A stretch of DNA of 64,000 nt from Xanthostigma xanthostigma (lineage: Eukaryota > Arthropoda > Insecta > Raphidioptera > Raphidiidae): the NCBI GenBank assembly GCA_963575645.1, contig OY754476.1:7068001-7132000 (forward strand), read 5' to 3'. The translations under genes were made by a program, and so were the position numbers. Position 1 is the stretch's first letter. Each line of letters opens with the position of its first letter. This document shows positions 44,791-56,264 of the stretch, piece by piece. The notes under the pieces were generated by a model. It saw only the letters and a list, made by a program, of their open reading frames with translations. It was not told the origin of the DNA and did not search any database.

Positions 44791-45561
44791 AATTACAGTT
44801 TTTGTACACTGTACATGCAGCAGCAGAGTAATGTCGTGAATCTTCCTGTCTTGTGGTACATTAAATTGAACACACAAAAACGAATGATTGAGCTACATAG
44901 AAAAAGATCGCTTTTCAAGCTGAATTTTAATCAAAATGGCTAGAAAAATTTCAATTCAAAATAGAAAATTATACAAAAGACGATATTAAATATTTATACT
45001 CATAGTTTTATAAAAAATATCGCTTCAATCGATCAATTCTTTTTCAAGGAAGATCGATTTCAAATTCTATAATGCGTTTTTCATGGAGAAATACGCGTGA
45101 ACGGAATGTTATTTCACTGTCAAATTAGATTCTCTAACCATGCGTTCTGCTACCCATCCCATCATAGATGAAACGGATAGATGATGAATACCATACGAGT
45201 ATATTGGAGTAAAGGTGGATCGAGAACGGTCCGAGAGCTGCTCGATAGAGTCTAAAATCTAAATGACGTAAATATCTATCTATTTTTTTCCGTAGTCAAA
45301 AATTTGCGTTTATCAGAGGACATATTGGATACTTTATTTGTTAAAATCGGTTGAGTAGACGTCACGAGAGAACACAAATATTATACACATAGACCGCTAA
45401 ACGCATAACCCTTCCTATTTCGCAGTTCGGTAATAAAAAAAGAATTTAAGGAAATTTTCGCAAAAATGAAGAAGACATTTATCCATTTTTCTGACCAAAA
45501 AAATAATATTCTTCACATTTTTCAAAATACCAAACAGCTTTTCTCTTTATTTTGTTACAAA
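44791..45561. other. Unassigned AT-rich DNA
   Basis: No supported feature. Confidence 0.4.
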
Positions 45562-45920
45562 TCGGGTCGCAATAAAACCTTTACAAGTATACGTCACGGA
45601 AAGGAACGATTTCAATCTAGTTGCGCGTTCGGAGCCGAGGAGAAACCGTTGAGTATCAATGACTATTCCACATCACACGCCTTGATCTGAACGCTGTATC
45701 GGTAGTCGACTAGAGCACGCGGGCACCGGTTGGGATTTCGAACGGTTGGATGTGTGCCGGCCATATGCGTCGCTGTGAAGCGCGTCGCGGGTTACGTGCG
45801 TACACGACCAGTGATAATATACTGATGTGAAATGCTTTCGTTCAAATTAACTAGAGAATATTTGACGAAACCGAGGACGAAGTGTGACCTCACCTATAGT
45901 GTGAATCACCACGAGCTGAT
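45562..45920 (+). promoter_or_regulatory. CpG-bearing GC-rich block, possible promoter or 5'UTR
   Basis: In an AT-rich region, 45590-45910 is rich in G+C and CpG (for example GCGCGTTCGGAGCCGAGGAG, CACGCGGGCACCGGTTGGG, GAAGCGCGTCGCGGGTTACG). No long open frame or repeat arms are seen, and it is followed within 200 bases by the small protein-like frame at 46084-46290. A promoter with an untranslated first exon is a reasonable reading, but no core promoter element is clear. Confidence 0.3.
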
Positions 45921-46083
45921 GTAACTCGCTGCTGAACATTTAATTGAAAAATGTAATAAATTTCCAATTAAAAAAATATGTATTCATTAGAACAAATGAC
46001 GTTCAATTACAGTAAAATGTGCGAAGTGCTTTAATGTCAGTGTTTATTTGTCGATATTTCAACTGAAATGACAATTATTATAG

Positions 46084-46290
46084 CTGACATTGCAAAAAAG
46101 TAACATTGAATTAAAAACTATTTTAATCATCAGCAGCTGTAACATTTTATTAGTTCCGATCACGTACGCAATTAGTAAACGTATTGCTGCTAAGAAAAAA
46201 ATTGAAGAAATAAATAAAATAACGTCGTTAGAGGAACGTCGCGGGAAAAGATTAGAAATTAGAAATAAAAAGAAAATTAAAAACATTTAA
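46084..46290 (+). CDS. Possible small membrane-protein exon, unknown function
   Basis: The frame opens after a TAG at 46081-46083 and ends in TAA at 46288-46290. It reads LTLQKSNIELKTILIISSCN then ILLVPITYAISKRIAAKKKI, then EEINKITSLEERRGKRLEIR and a lysine-rich end. One hydrophobic segment followed by a basic, helix-favouring tail looks like a small single-pass membrane protein. There is no ATG in the frame, so it would need splicing from upstream (acceptor-like ATTATTATAG at 46074-46083) or a frameshift from the ATG at about 46068. AT-rich sequence can mimic such Lys/Ile-rich peptides by chance. Confidence 0.28.
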   Translation: MTLQKSNIELKTILIISSCNILLVPITYAISKRIAAKKKIEEINKITSLEERRGKRLEIRNKKKIKNI

Positions 46291-46761
46291 TTATAAATAG
46301 CTACTCAAATATAAGTTACTTGGAATCAAAACAATTTTTTACACTGTGAAATCTATTTTTAACATTTATTTTTGTAAAAGAAGACCATTCCTCTACAAGT
46401 GTTTATTTACGACTAAAATTTGAATACGTAGATAAAACGGAGTTCAGAAAACGAAATAAAAGTCGAAGCACAGTAAAATAAGAATTTTAGGAAATATAAA
46501 ATTTATACCCAAGCTACAAATCTTACCAGATTTACGTGGATTCGATAATTTTTGAATAATTTTATTGTGAGCTACATATAGCGGAACGTTATATGACGAT
46601 AACAAAAAAAAACGTTTATATTTTAACCAGTCAGTTCGAGGCAAATTATTCGTCGGCAAAGTTATTGCAAGAATATTTAGATAAGAATACTCTAGACTAA
46701 ACTAACCAAAAATAATTGCATTCACAATGGCGTACTTAGTAACTTTATTAGTTGGATAGTA

Positions 46762-46838
46762 AGGCCTAGTTTATATGAGAGGCGTTCAACGCGCGTTAGC
46801 CCAACGCGCATTGAACGCTCTTCATGTGTGCTAGGCCT
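46762..46838. repeat. Small palindromic MITE with AGGCCTAG ends
   Basis: AGGCCTAG and CTAGGCCT terminate a 77-bp inverted repeat whose inner arms are GCGTTCAACGCGCGTT and AACGCGCATTGAACGC. The CpG-rich core contrasts with its AT-rich flanks. Confidence 0.6.
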
Positions 46839-48792
46839 AAATATTCAACTGGTTATTATTTTTTAATTATTAAATATACTTCGCTAGCAAACCCTTGGTT
46901 ATTTAATCAATTGACGGTTTTAAATAACCACTTTTCTGCTAGCAATATTAGGAATATTCTCGACCCGTATCGTCATTATATAAGTTGATCCGTTATTCAT
47001 ACTATTTATATGTTATGTTATATTTAAATTAAAATAGAATAAAATAACCAATTATAACTGTTATCGTCTTTTTATTAACATAATATCATCGTTTGATGGA
47101 AATCCCTGTGTGAATATTACCTCTCTATTCAACAAATGGACCCAGCAATTAACCATCGATATCCGCCCACTGAGTTCTGCCATATTTGGTATTGAATCGT
47201 TTCTTTTTCTCCCGAAATAGTTATTGGATCAATATTCTAACTAAATTCTAACTAGACATTAAATGAAGTACTATGTAAAATTTAATATGCATTCTCTGAT
47301 AAAGTACCTATATATATTAAATTCTACTTCCTTTGTCAGCTAAACTACAATTTCAACATTGCAATTAGATAGTTACACAATTTTATACAACGCTTTAATA
47401 TCAATTTGAAATATTAAAACTAATTATTTCTTACCCAGAAAACAGCAAATTAAAACGAAATATGTACCTGCAACAAAAATGTCAATTAGTTTTTATTTGT
47501 TTTTGATATACATTTAATTGAAATTTCAAAAATAAAATTATTGTCCTTTGCATGCAAAAAACTATATTTAATATTTTTAAAACACTTTTAGGATTGTCTT
47601 TCGAAATTCGTGAAGGCGACGGAAAATCAAAACAAACGACAAACAGATCTCAAAAGCATCAATGAAATATGGAACTGAAATATAGTCTAGTAGGTACCTT
47701 CCATTTCTTGTTGAAGGTATATTTGAGTGGATTTTTAAAGTGGTAAAAAAGATAACAGATACAGAAAAAAATAGGTAACTTTAATTATTGTTTCTTATTG
47801 AAAAGTATTATTATTTTTCTTCTGCTGTAAATTTAAAAATTAGGGCCGCCAAAGTGTCGGAGCAATATGAATTCTGGCGCCACATGATGATATAAGAGGT
47901 TTTGACGTCAATTTTATTTACGGATTTGTTGACATAAGACGACATTAATTAAGACCGGAAGTGACGTCGGTATTCCATGATTGAACAGAATTTAAATACT
48001 AATAATTGTAAAAATTTTTGATTAACGTCTGATAATCTTCAATAAATAAAGTTAATAACAATTGTAACTCCCTATTTATCTGCATCAGTGCCAACTCACT
48101 CAGGTAACCTCTGTGTTTCGATACATAGAAAATCTTACGGTAGGATCACCGTCTAAAAGATACTTATTTATGAATAAAAAAGGCGAAACATCAACTTTTG
48201 TTAAAGCTACCCTAGAACTGAACCGATTTGTCGAGAGGTTCAACCCAATGGTTGCGTTTAAATAATAAATCGCACAAAAAATAAATCATAAATCTTAAAA
48301 CTACTATCAAATCGGTGTTCTGGAGTGACTACAAAAGATTCTATCGATCAGATATAAAACAATATTTGATAAAGAAAAAGATTACAAGCTGCACAAGATG
48401 TTAGCAACTATCTTTCAACATGTTCAAGTTTGACCATACAGTTTACAGAGCAAATATTATTCTGAATCAGAATCTCCCTCCCTTCATATGCGAATAACAT
48501 AACATCTTACTTTTTTTTATTTAACCGACACCAACAGTTTTTTAACCACATTTTTGAAACTTGCGTTTTAATATTTTACTTTTCCTGTAAACGATGGAAT
48601 GTTTTCATTGTCCATATTACACAAAGTAATTCTAAAATAGACGCAAATATTTAAAAAATTCAAGAATCACTCAACAAATTCGCGCATCACTGAAATAATC
48701 AATACCAGTGATCGCCCAGTGGTCGAAATTCGACCGTACTTTATTAAATTTGTAAGTTTGAACATTATTGAGGTTCTTTTGTCAATTTACCT
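46839..48792. other. Unassigned AT-rich DNA
   Basis: No gene supported. A fragment with ATTAACGTCTGATAATCTTC and AATAAATAAAG at 48022-48055 is the outermost end of the Penelope/retrozyme-like palindrome. Confidence 0.4.
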
Positions 48793-48896
48793 GTGTTAAT
48801 TAGTACACATCGTGATGAAACATATATTATGCACTTCCCTTCATTAAAACGAAGAGAACGATATATGTTTCATCACAATGTGTGCGAATTAACACA
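48793..48896. repeat. Palindromic hairpin element
   Basis: Arms GTGTTAATTAGTACACAT...GATGAAACATATATT (from 48797) and GATATATGTTTCATCACAAT...CGAATTAACAC (to 48896) are inverted with few mismatches. It lies just upstream of a Helitron. Confidence 0.65.
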
Positions 48897-48935
48897 CTCA
48901 AATCGGTACCACATTTTTTTCTTCTCGCATTTACA

Positions 48936-49283
48936 TCTGTACTAATATATAAAGCTGAAGAGTTTGTTTGGTTAAACGCGCTAATCTCAAGAATCACTGA
49001 TTCGAATTTAAACATTTTTTTTGTTGGATAGCCCATTTATCGAGGAAGGCTATAGGCTACATAATATCACGCTACGACCAATAGGAGCAGAGCATCAAAG
49101 AAAAATGTTGCAAAATTAACTCAAAATTTGTCTGTCCGACAAAAACTTTGGACGGTAACTCCGATCATCATGAAATTTGGACACAACATTCATTTCGGTA
49201 AACTAAGATGAAGGTGCGTACTTATGTTCCTTCTCCCCCATTCGTTCTTTTGCACCCGGCTGAAACCGGAACGGGACCGCTAG
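48936..49283 (+). mobile_element. Non-autonomous Helitron (family H2)
   Basis: Begins TCTGTACTAATATATAAAGC after A (48935) and ends AACGGGACCGCTAG before T (49284): a clean A/T insertion without duplication. The body matches 11147-11487 and 56265-56583. No coding. Confidence 0.85.
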
Positions 49284-49304
49284 TAAATATACATATATAG
49301 ATTA

Positions 49305-49796
49305 CTAGTGGCCCGGTTCGGCTTCGCCCGAATTTGTAGAAAGTTCTAGCAGATATCACCAGAGGTGACACGTGTAGACGCCTGGCAGGGATAACTTATC
49401 GATTGATAATTGATAAGTTATCGACCACATTATAACAATCGCACTTTCTGTTTTCACTGGGTTAAAAACATAAAAATTTACCGTTATATTGCCATCTTGC
49501 AACCCTATTGCGCATCTGTGGAGGAAAGTAAAAATACTAATATCGCTATTAAAAAATAGGGGTTGGTGGTAGAACGGTGAAAATTTAGGGTTATAAGTAT
49601 TTTTTAATAGCAAATCCTAAATAAATAAAAAAAATTTTGTCCAAAAAATGAAAAAAAAATCTGGAGAGGGCCCCCCTTATCACCTACGGGTATAAAAAAT
49701 AGCCTACGACCTATTCCCAAGTATACACAAAAAATTTCATAAAAATCGGTCAAGCCGTTTCGGAAGAGTTCGATAACAAACACTGTGACACGAGAT

Positions 49797-49801
<5 letters not shown>
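49305..49801 (-). mobile_element. Helitron-like element with microsatellite at its 5' end
   Basis: On the minus strand it ends GGCGAAGCCGAACCGGGCCA CTAG before T (A at 49304). Its start is CTCGTGTCACAGTGTTTGTT after the TA tract, like the 5' end of the Helitron at 5-714. The initial TC is lost in the TA expansion. A short internal palindrome (GATAACTTATCGATTG mirrored) lies near 49390-49425. Confidence 0.65.

Positions 49802-49854
<53 letters not shown>
49802..49854. repeat. (TA)n microsatellite, about 26 units
   Basis: Uninterrupted TA dinucleotides. The tract probably grew from the TATATATA of the Helitron 5' end. Confidence 0.95.
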
Positions 49855-49857
<3 letters not shown>

Positions 49858-50112
49858 AAGAAAGGCGTAGTGCACCTACTGTACAGCGTACACAAGCTGT
49901 GGTATTCCTTTCTGTTCACGAGAGTAGCTGTGCCTTCCCACGTGACATGCGTCTGACCAATGACACGAGGGGATGCGTGGAACCAGCCAACACGGGAAAG
50001 ACATGGACACACGCGGTTGTTAGTAGCCATCAGACGATGAATAGACAAAGCGGATGACGCTTGTAATAAAAGATGTGAAGAAGTGTGAAAGAATTAAATA
50101 AAATATATTACA
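49855..50112 (+). mobile_element. Possible solo LTR
   Basis: A 258-bp segment starts TGTAAGAAAGGC and ends ATATATTACA, short inverted TGTAA/TTACA termini as in Ty3/gypsy and Pao LTRs. It is GC-richer than its flanks, with AATAAA-type signals near 50066 and 50095 toward the 3' end. No clear target duplication is visible, partly because the left flank is the TA repeat, so the call is tentative. Confidence 0.35.
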
Positions 50113-51790
50113 AATTGAATGATAATTTATTAATAATTGTTGTATCTTATCTAGTCGCTAACAATATATAGATGTATTAATCATTAATATTTGAAGAAAC
50201 ATTCTATACGTTAGGTTTGTGTCATAATAATGAAAACAAAGAAAACTATTCATGCTATAAAAAACTGCAAGAGTTCTACCGGAAATTGCACCACATAATG
50301 TCAAAACATTATACAATATACATGACATTAAAGCAGTTGATTTTATTATGTTAAATGTAAGCTTAAACAAATTGTGTAAACATAAAAAGCTAAAAACACG
50401 CACCGCATGCGTTGTATATAAAATTAACTAATGTAGAATTATTACAAAAGCTTTAATTGAACTAGTTTTAAGTGTTTTGTACAAAAACAAAAAAAAAAAC
50501 GCTGATATGACCCCTTCTCCTCCTGCACACGGGTTTTAGAATTGTTTTACAATTTGAGTTTCAAAAATATTTTTTGCCTTTGAGGGAGGGTGCTAAAATT
50601 TTTCATCCGGTCAAGTGTAGTATCATATGAAAGGATACTTTTTACTGATTCCAAAAAGCTATTCTTTTTTAATTTAGTGTGAGTATGGATAGCAATAAAT
50701 TGTCTATGATAGTTTAAAGCTATTTTTTTTAAGAAGAAAATCCTAATACTGACCGACACACTTTCTTATTTGTTTTGTCAAAATAAAATCAAACAACAAA
50801 ATTTAGAATCACCTGTACATTGTTTATAAATTCCGAATATGTAGTCCAAAATACGTTATTTGAAAAATCAATAAAAATATTACAATGCCCATCGACAAAA
50901 TTTTTATACATACATTCCTTTACGTATTGAAAAAATTTCAATTTTGGCTAATTTAATAGAAACCTAAATATACTCTGAGTTTGTTTTAATTTCCAAGTGA
51001 ATTTAACCGGAAACAAATTAAAATTACGCAATTCAAAAAATGTCATATCCAATGCGTAAACAATTTCTACATAATATGTTTGTTTGCTTCAGGGGTTTCA
51101 AACTTGGTCCTTGGGCAGTATCGGAAATGGGAACCTCACAATTACAATTTGATATACCTTCACATATATGGTAAGTTTTAACGCCGAAAACACTCACTGA
51201 GCGAAAAAAAGTGATCACAACGTGTTCTGGCACAAAACTAAATTCGTGTCTAGGTATTATAAAAATGCCCACAACGGGTTGTAGTAATGTTAAAAAAAAC
51301 GACAAAGAGAAATTCTCGATGTGTTTTACTTGATAATTAAACAACCAAAACGCGTTGTGCCAATGTAAACTGTATTGTCCCGTGAGTTCTTTATTTAAAT
51401 CAAATGCGGATAAAAAATAATAATTTTTTTAAAAAGCTTGCAAAACAAGTAATAAAAATTACAAACATAACTAATTTTAACTGGTTTTTGCTTCTACTCA
51501 TGTGACTGAGTAAATGACAAAGATATAAAAAATAAAGCAGTTGAAAACATAACAAGACCCTCACTGAGAACCATTAATAAATAAAAATAAAATCAGCTAT
51601 TTTAATCATATTAATGCCCAAACATTTTTATTTCTTTCCTTTTTCAATTATGTAATTACCTTTTATCCACATTTTATTGAAATAAAGAATTTAAACTGAA
51701 ATATACAGCTGATTATTATGTTTTGAGCCTAACCGTATTTGCAAGAAAAATTATATTTACCGTTTCTATAGAGCAAGAAATTCCTCACAT
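50113..51790. other. Unassigned DNA, palindromic motifs at 51205-51365
   Basis: No gene supported. Between 51205 and 51365 three variants of CACAACGNGTTGT occur. CAGGGGTTTCAAACTTGGTC near 51090 looks like an unpaired hAT terminus. Confidence 0.35.
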
Positions 51791-51806
51791 AGCGTCAATA
51801 ATCTAG

Positions 51807-51932
51807 GATTTAAATGTTTTTAATAAACTACCTTCTGAACTTAGAAACTTTTGTCTGGTTGCTTTTAGAGGGAAAGTTAGAGATTTTCTGCTCAATAGAT
51901 GTTTTTTATTCTTACAAAGACTTTTTGGATGA
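51807..51932 (+). pseudogene. LINE reverse transcriptase, extreme C-terminus
   Basis: 41 open codons read DLNVFNKLPSELRNFCLVAF then RGKVRDFLLNRCFLFLQRLF, matching the consensus end of Jockey/CR1-like ORF2 proteins (FN.LP..L ... F...L..FLL...YS...F). The 3' untranslated part follows and ends in AATGAATAAATAATAATAA near 52030. It is a different subfamily from the LINE at 30374. Confidence 0.55.
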
Positions 51933-52029
51933 TGACTTTGGGTTGTCAGTGTTTTTGTAATTTTTATTATTATGTTTGGTGATTTTCTGTACACCTGTGT
52001 ATGCATGAAATGAATAAATAATAATAATA

Positions 52030-52056
52030 GTCATTATTATTATTATTATTATTATA
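52030..52056 (+). repeat. (ATT)n tract at the LINE end
   Basis: AATAATAATAG is followed by seven ATT units, most likely the expanded tail of the LINE relic just upstream. Confidence 0.8.
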
Positions 52057-52261
52057 CTGTACACTTGGTCACTCACTTTCCATTGGTTCTATCATAGATA
52101 GCGGTCCGATACCTTTTATTACATATGTATATTATTAAAAAAAAAACAGAAAAACAGATGACAAACACTTATGTGTTGGCAAAAACAAAACACGAACGTG
52201 CCTCATAAAAAAACCTGAAAATATCTCCCAGCCATAATAATAACAGAATGGACTCGCACAG

Positions 52262-52425
52262 TTAATAAATATCATTTACCACGTTCCTATTATTATTCAC
52301 ATTTTTAAATTTCAATTTAGTTAATAATTAGAACCATCTCAGTATTTGGAATTATTGAGCGGAACCTTGAGAAACCACAACAAGGTATACGAATTATCTC
52401 TCAGCAGCAAAATCTATTATGAAAG
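52262..52425 (-). mobile_element. Decayed body of SINE family 1
   Basis: ACATTTTTAAATTTCAATTT, GAACCATCTCAGTATTTGGA, ATTGAGCGGAACCTTGAGAA and CACAACAAGG follow the order of the body in 31375-31785. The head is lost. Confidence 0.55.
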
Positions 52426-52689
52426 ATCCGTTACAGTAAAATGTATCGAAAATACTCAGTGTGTTTCTGGGTACACATGCATTATTTGAAGGTTTAAAAA
52501 TTATATACTGACAGAAGGGTTAAAGTAATATATATAGCGAAACGAACAAACACGACAGGTGTTAAAAGTTTACGAAAACTTTTTTATTACATAGAATGTA
52601 AATACAGGATGTTTCCAAAATACACCACCGAATTAATCAATGTAAATCAAAAAGTTCACATATAAATGCACCTTTAGGGAACCATAAAT

Positions 52690-53064
52690 TGTTTTTTTTT
52701 AATAATAATAATAATAATAATAATATTTATTTCACTCTGTGTACACCAAAAGTGAAGAGTAAGTCAAAAAATACATTTAAAATACAATATTAAAAAATTC
52801 GTCCATAGAATAAATGCTATGCTTTAATAAAAGTAGTTTAATTTTTCTTTTAAAAAGAGTAGAATTGTTTATTTTCTTTAAGTCAATTGGCAGATGATTA
52901 AAGCATTTTATAGACATAATCAAAGGCCCTTTTGCTGAAAGAGCCAGTCTATGCTGTGGTAGTGTTAAATTTTCGTTTCTAAGATTATAGTTACTGACAG
53001 TCTTGTATTGGGAAACTTTATCAATGTTCTTCCTTGCATATACAACCGAATTAAGAATATACAT
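52690..53064 (-). mobile_element. LINE 3' end with C-terminal RT fragment and ATT tail
   Basis: The minus-strand frame 53064-52777 gives RLALSAKGPLIMSIKCFNHL then PIDLKKINNSTLFKRKIKLL and ends SMDEFFNIVF, the typical C-terminus of Jockey/CR1-like ORF2. It is followed by a 3'UTR (GTGTACACAGAGTGAAATAA) and eight ATT units at about 52698-52725. The start is not a real N-terminus. The tail type is the same as in SINE family 1, which may share its machinery. Confidence 0.7.
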
Positions 53065-54937
53065 AGCTGTGACAGTTAAAATATTTAGTTTAAATTATGA
53101 TGTATTTGAATAACGTTAAAAATTAACATATTTTCTGGGAATTTTCTTAATTTTCCATGTTGAATAAGACGCGGTAGTTCATATATGGTTATTAAAATCA
53201 TGGGCGACACTTTTAGGTAATTTATATTCGTTCATATATTTTTTTCCATTTTTTTCACAAAAGAATTTTTAGAAAGAAAAGGTATTCTTTGTTTAAATCG
53301 ATATTGATAAGAGTTTTAAAGTAAATCGAGTTTTAAGGCTTGCAAATAAACGTTTAAAAAATTGATGAAAATAATAATAAAATGTAGTAATGAAATAACA
53401 CCAAAAATTGTAATTTAGAGTAATTTAATTTACAAAAGATATAGAAACTTTTGGCTTTTACACTTTTGTGTATTCAGCCACTAACTAAACTAAAATTTAA
53501 TTCTGACTAAATGTAATATTACAAACATAAACACAACACAATTAGGCTTTTGAAAAAAAAATAATTATCGATTTTTTTATTTAATTTTAAAACTTTATTA
53601 TAAATAATATTGACAATCGATGCGAAAAACTTTCAAAAAACTTTTTTTAAATTAATTATAAGCAATTTAAAATTGATAAAATATTAAAAAAAATCACGTG
53701 ACTGCAAACGCACTAAATTGTTTTTGACAGTTGTGACGTCATAATGTTAAAATGTATATACGCAGTATACTATCAATGGCTTCTACATGCGTATTGACTA
53801 AAACTATCCTAAATTTAGTATAAAAAAAATTTGTTGACAAGTAATTCTATTTAATAATGTGTGACAAATCTTTTATAAAAGCCAATTCTGCTAATATACT
53901 TACTGTAGATATTATTTATGATCACAGATTTTCAAAAAAATGATACATTTTCGGTTTAATTCAGCTGCGGTTTGAGATGCGAAAGCGTCAATGGAAGTCT
54001 TTTTTTCACAAAATAATAATGTGACTGTAATTTATGAGAAACTAAATATTTTTCATTAAATATAATTAATTAATTTTTTATTAATTATTATAATAACATA
54101 AATTAACATTATGACGTCACATTATGATCGGGAAATGTCGGCGCGTTCTCGGAACTGGGTACAAAAATTTATTTTTAATTTGATATAACTTTTGAATTAT
54201 AACGAAAATAAAAAAAAGAAAAATAGTTTTGTTATAAAACTTATATACGATCTTTCCATTTATGACAAAAAAAAATTTCATTCAAAAGCCCAATTATGAA
54301 CGGGGACACAAGTTGGATGGACCATAAGGATAATGGATTCAGGGCCACGGAAGTGCCTCGGCCCCAAGCTTTTTGACTTACTTTTATGAATAGTATCCAC
54401 TGTAGAAATTTATAGGCCCATTTTAGAAACAATCTGTATAAAATACAGATTTTGTGTGTAGATTATATCGAACGGTTTGACAAGCAAATAAACGGTAAAG
54501 GGGTTATCAAAGATTTGGGACGACACAAGAGCAGTTATTTGTAATGAATCTCTGTCAGTTTAAGTAAATGAACAGACAATGTGCATGGTGGGTTTTTGGA
54601 CCCCTATTCGTTTAGCCTCAACCCGCAGGCCTTCATGTGTGAACTATACACGCTACAGAAGTATTTAATACAGCGATTTTCCGAACCTATCAGTAGAGAG
54701 AAAAGGTTTTACAGGATAACTGACTATAATACCTCCACCAATATTTATACGGACTGATTTAATATCATATTTCCAAATTAATTAGTTCATTATTAGATAA
54801 TAATCCTGGTTAGTGAAGGAGAAAAGTAGATCAATACTAAGACGACCATCTACATTCGTACGTAAAATTATTGGTATTGAATTTTCTTAGAGATTCATTT
54901 CAAGATAAAGCACTCATCAAAATGATGATAACCTGGC
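53065..54937. other. Unassigned AT-rich DNA
   Basis: No gene supported. 54280-54420 (GGATTCAGGGCCACGGAAGT, CCTCGGCCCCAAGC) is GC-richer and may be a decayed hAT piece; TGACGTCA words occur at 53734 and 54114. Confidence 0.35.
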
Positions 54938-54951
54938 GTGATAGTCTTTAA

Positions 54952-55296
54952 ATTTTTTATTAACGTCTGAATAAAACTCTTCAAATAAATAAAATTGTAC
55001 CAATTTTTGCCAGACTATACCTATATTGTCAAAAATAACGTTTCGATCCGATTTTGGATCTTCTTCAGAAATAATCTAAAAAATATAAAAATTAATTAGT
55101 ATAGGTATATCAACTTATTTTATAAAAGAATGAAGTTATTATTATTATTATACTAATTAATTTTTATATTTGTTAGATTATTTCTGAAGAAGATCCAATT
55201 CCGGATCGATACGTCATCTTTTGTAATATTGATTTATAATTTTATTTTTGTCAATATAATATAGTCTGAAAAAAATTGGTCGACAATTTTATTTAT
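54952..55296. mobile_element. Palindromic Penelope/retrozyme-like element, long copy
   Basis: A 345-bp palindrome with the family arms (ACGTCTGAATAAAACTCTTC, AAATAAATAAAATTGTACC, AACGTTTCGATCCGATTTTG, ATCTTCTTCAGAAATAATC and the inverse). Fourteen identical bases, GTGATAGTCTTTAA, flank it at 54938-54951 and 55297-55310. On the plus strand the right arm has CTGAAGAAGATCCAATTCCG then GATCGATACG, a mutated motif. It is a second independent insertion with a long duplication. Confidence 0.65.
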
Positions 55297-55383
55297 GTGA
55301 TAGTCTTTAATTTGTTAAGACAACTGTGCAACACTGATTTTAAACTGAAACTGTTATACAGTCAATAACATATTTATGAGTTA

Positions 55384-55615
55384 CTAGCGGTGCGCCTCGG
55401 CTTTACCCGGTTCCAAAAAAATATTTTTACAAAATTGGTTGGAAAATTAAATAAAAATTCTGGATCTCGACAACAGCGCCACCTATCGGGCTCAGCTATA
55501 GCTAAGAGTTATCTAAATGACTCCATAAGCACAAAAAAAAACATCAAAATCGGTCAAGCCGTTTCAGAGGAGAAGAGTTACAAACACACGCACACCAAAA
55601 TTTTATATATAACGA
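55384..55615 (-). mobile_element. Short non-autonomous Helitron
   Basis: On the minus strand it runs from TCGTTATATATAAAATTTTG (after A) to AGCCGAGGCGCACCGCTAG (before T). It contains ACGGCTTGACCGATTTTGAT and is related to 49305-49801. Confidence 0.7.
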
Positions 55616-56264
55616 TGTACCATCTGTATAACGTTTAAAAAGTTTTAAACATCAAGATCGGATGAAAAATCGATTTTCGAAAATCTGGCCGAAACCAGTA
55701 TATTCCTTTTTTTGAAAATTTTGTATAACGGGAAATTAAGAAATGTATTTTTATGTACAGTCTATATAAATTATATTGTTCATTGGACTTTACGAGCTGT
55801 ACTTATTCGCAAAGTGATCTCACAACCATATCTACCCATTTTCTTTAATCTTCTGAAAGTCTGAAACTCATAGTTATGTGCCTACCATTACAAGCATGTT
55901 TTACGTTGGAATGTTCTGAACTGAACAGAAGCGCAGTAAGGTCTAGTAAAAGATTTCTTTCTCGCTCGTTTTATCCATTATATAAATAAGAGGGAGCTAG
56001 AGAGCAGATAGAACATGTTTTACACACCCCTACTTTCCTGTGAACATTCATTTTGTTGTCATATATGTACCTTCAATGCACAGAATATTCGATCACTGCA
56101 CTGTTTAAAAAAATTACTGAGCTTGGAAACTTTTCTACGTCTAGCGTGCAAATTTCTCTAGAAAAAAGGATATTTTGAAAATATAATTTGTCAAAACACA
56201 AAACAGAAAAGCATAGGCGAATAAAGAGCATTGTTGAAAAACACTATTAAAGATTTATATTAGA
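55616..56264. other. Unassigned AT-rich DNA
   Basis: No supported feature. Confidence 0.4.

Noticed and set aside
46090-46286. Minus-strand frame over the same bases as the small membrane-protein candidate
   Set aside because: Its Phe/Leu/Ile-rich peptide is what the complement of a Lys-rich AT-rich frame gives; the plus strand was preferred.
49737-50048. Minus-strand frame with IYIYIYIY
   Set aside because: It is a translation across the TA microsatellite joining two unrelated elements.
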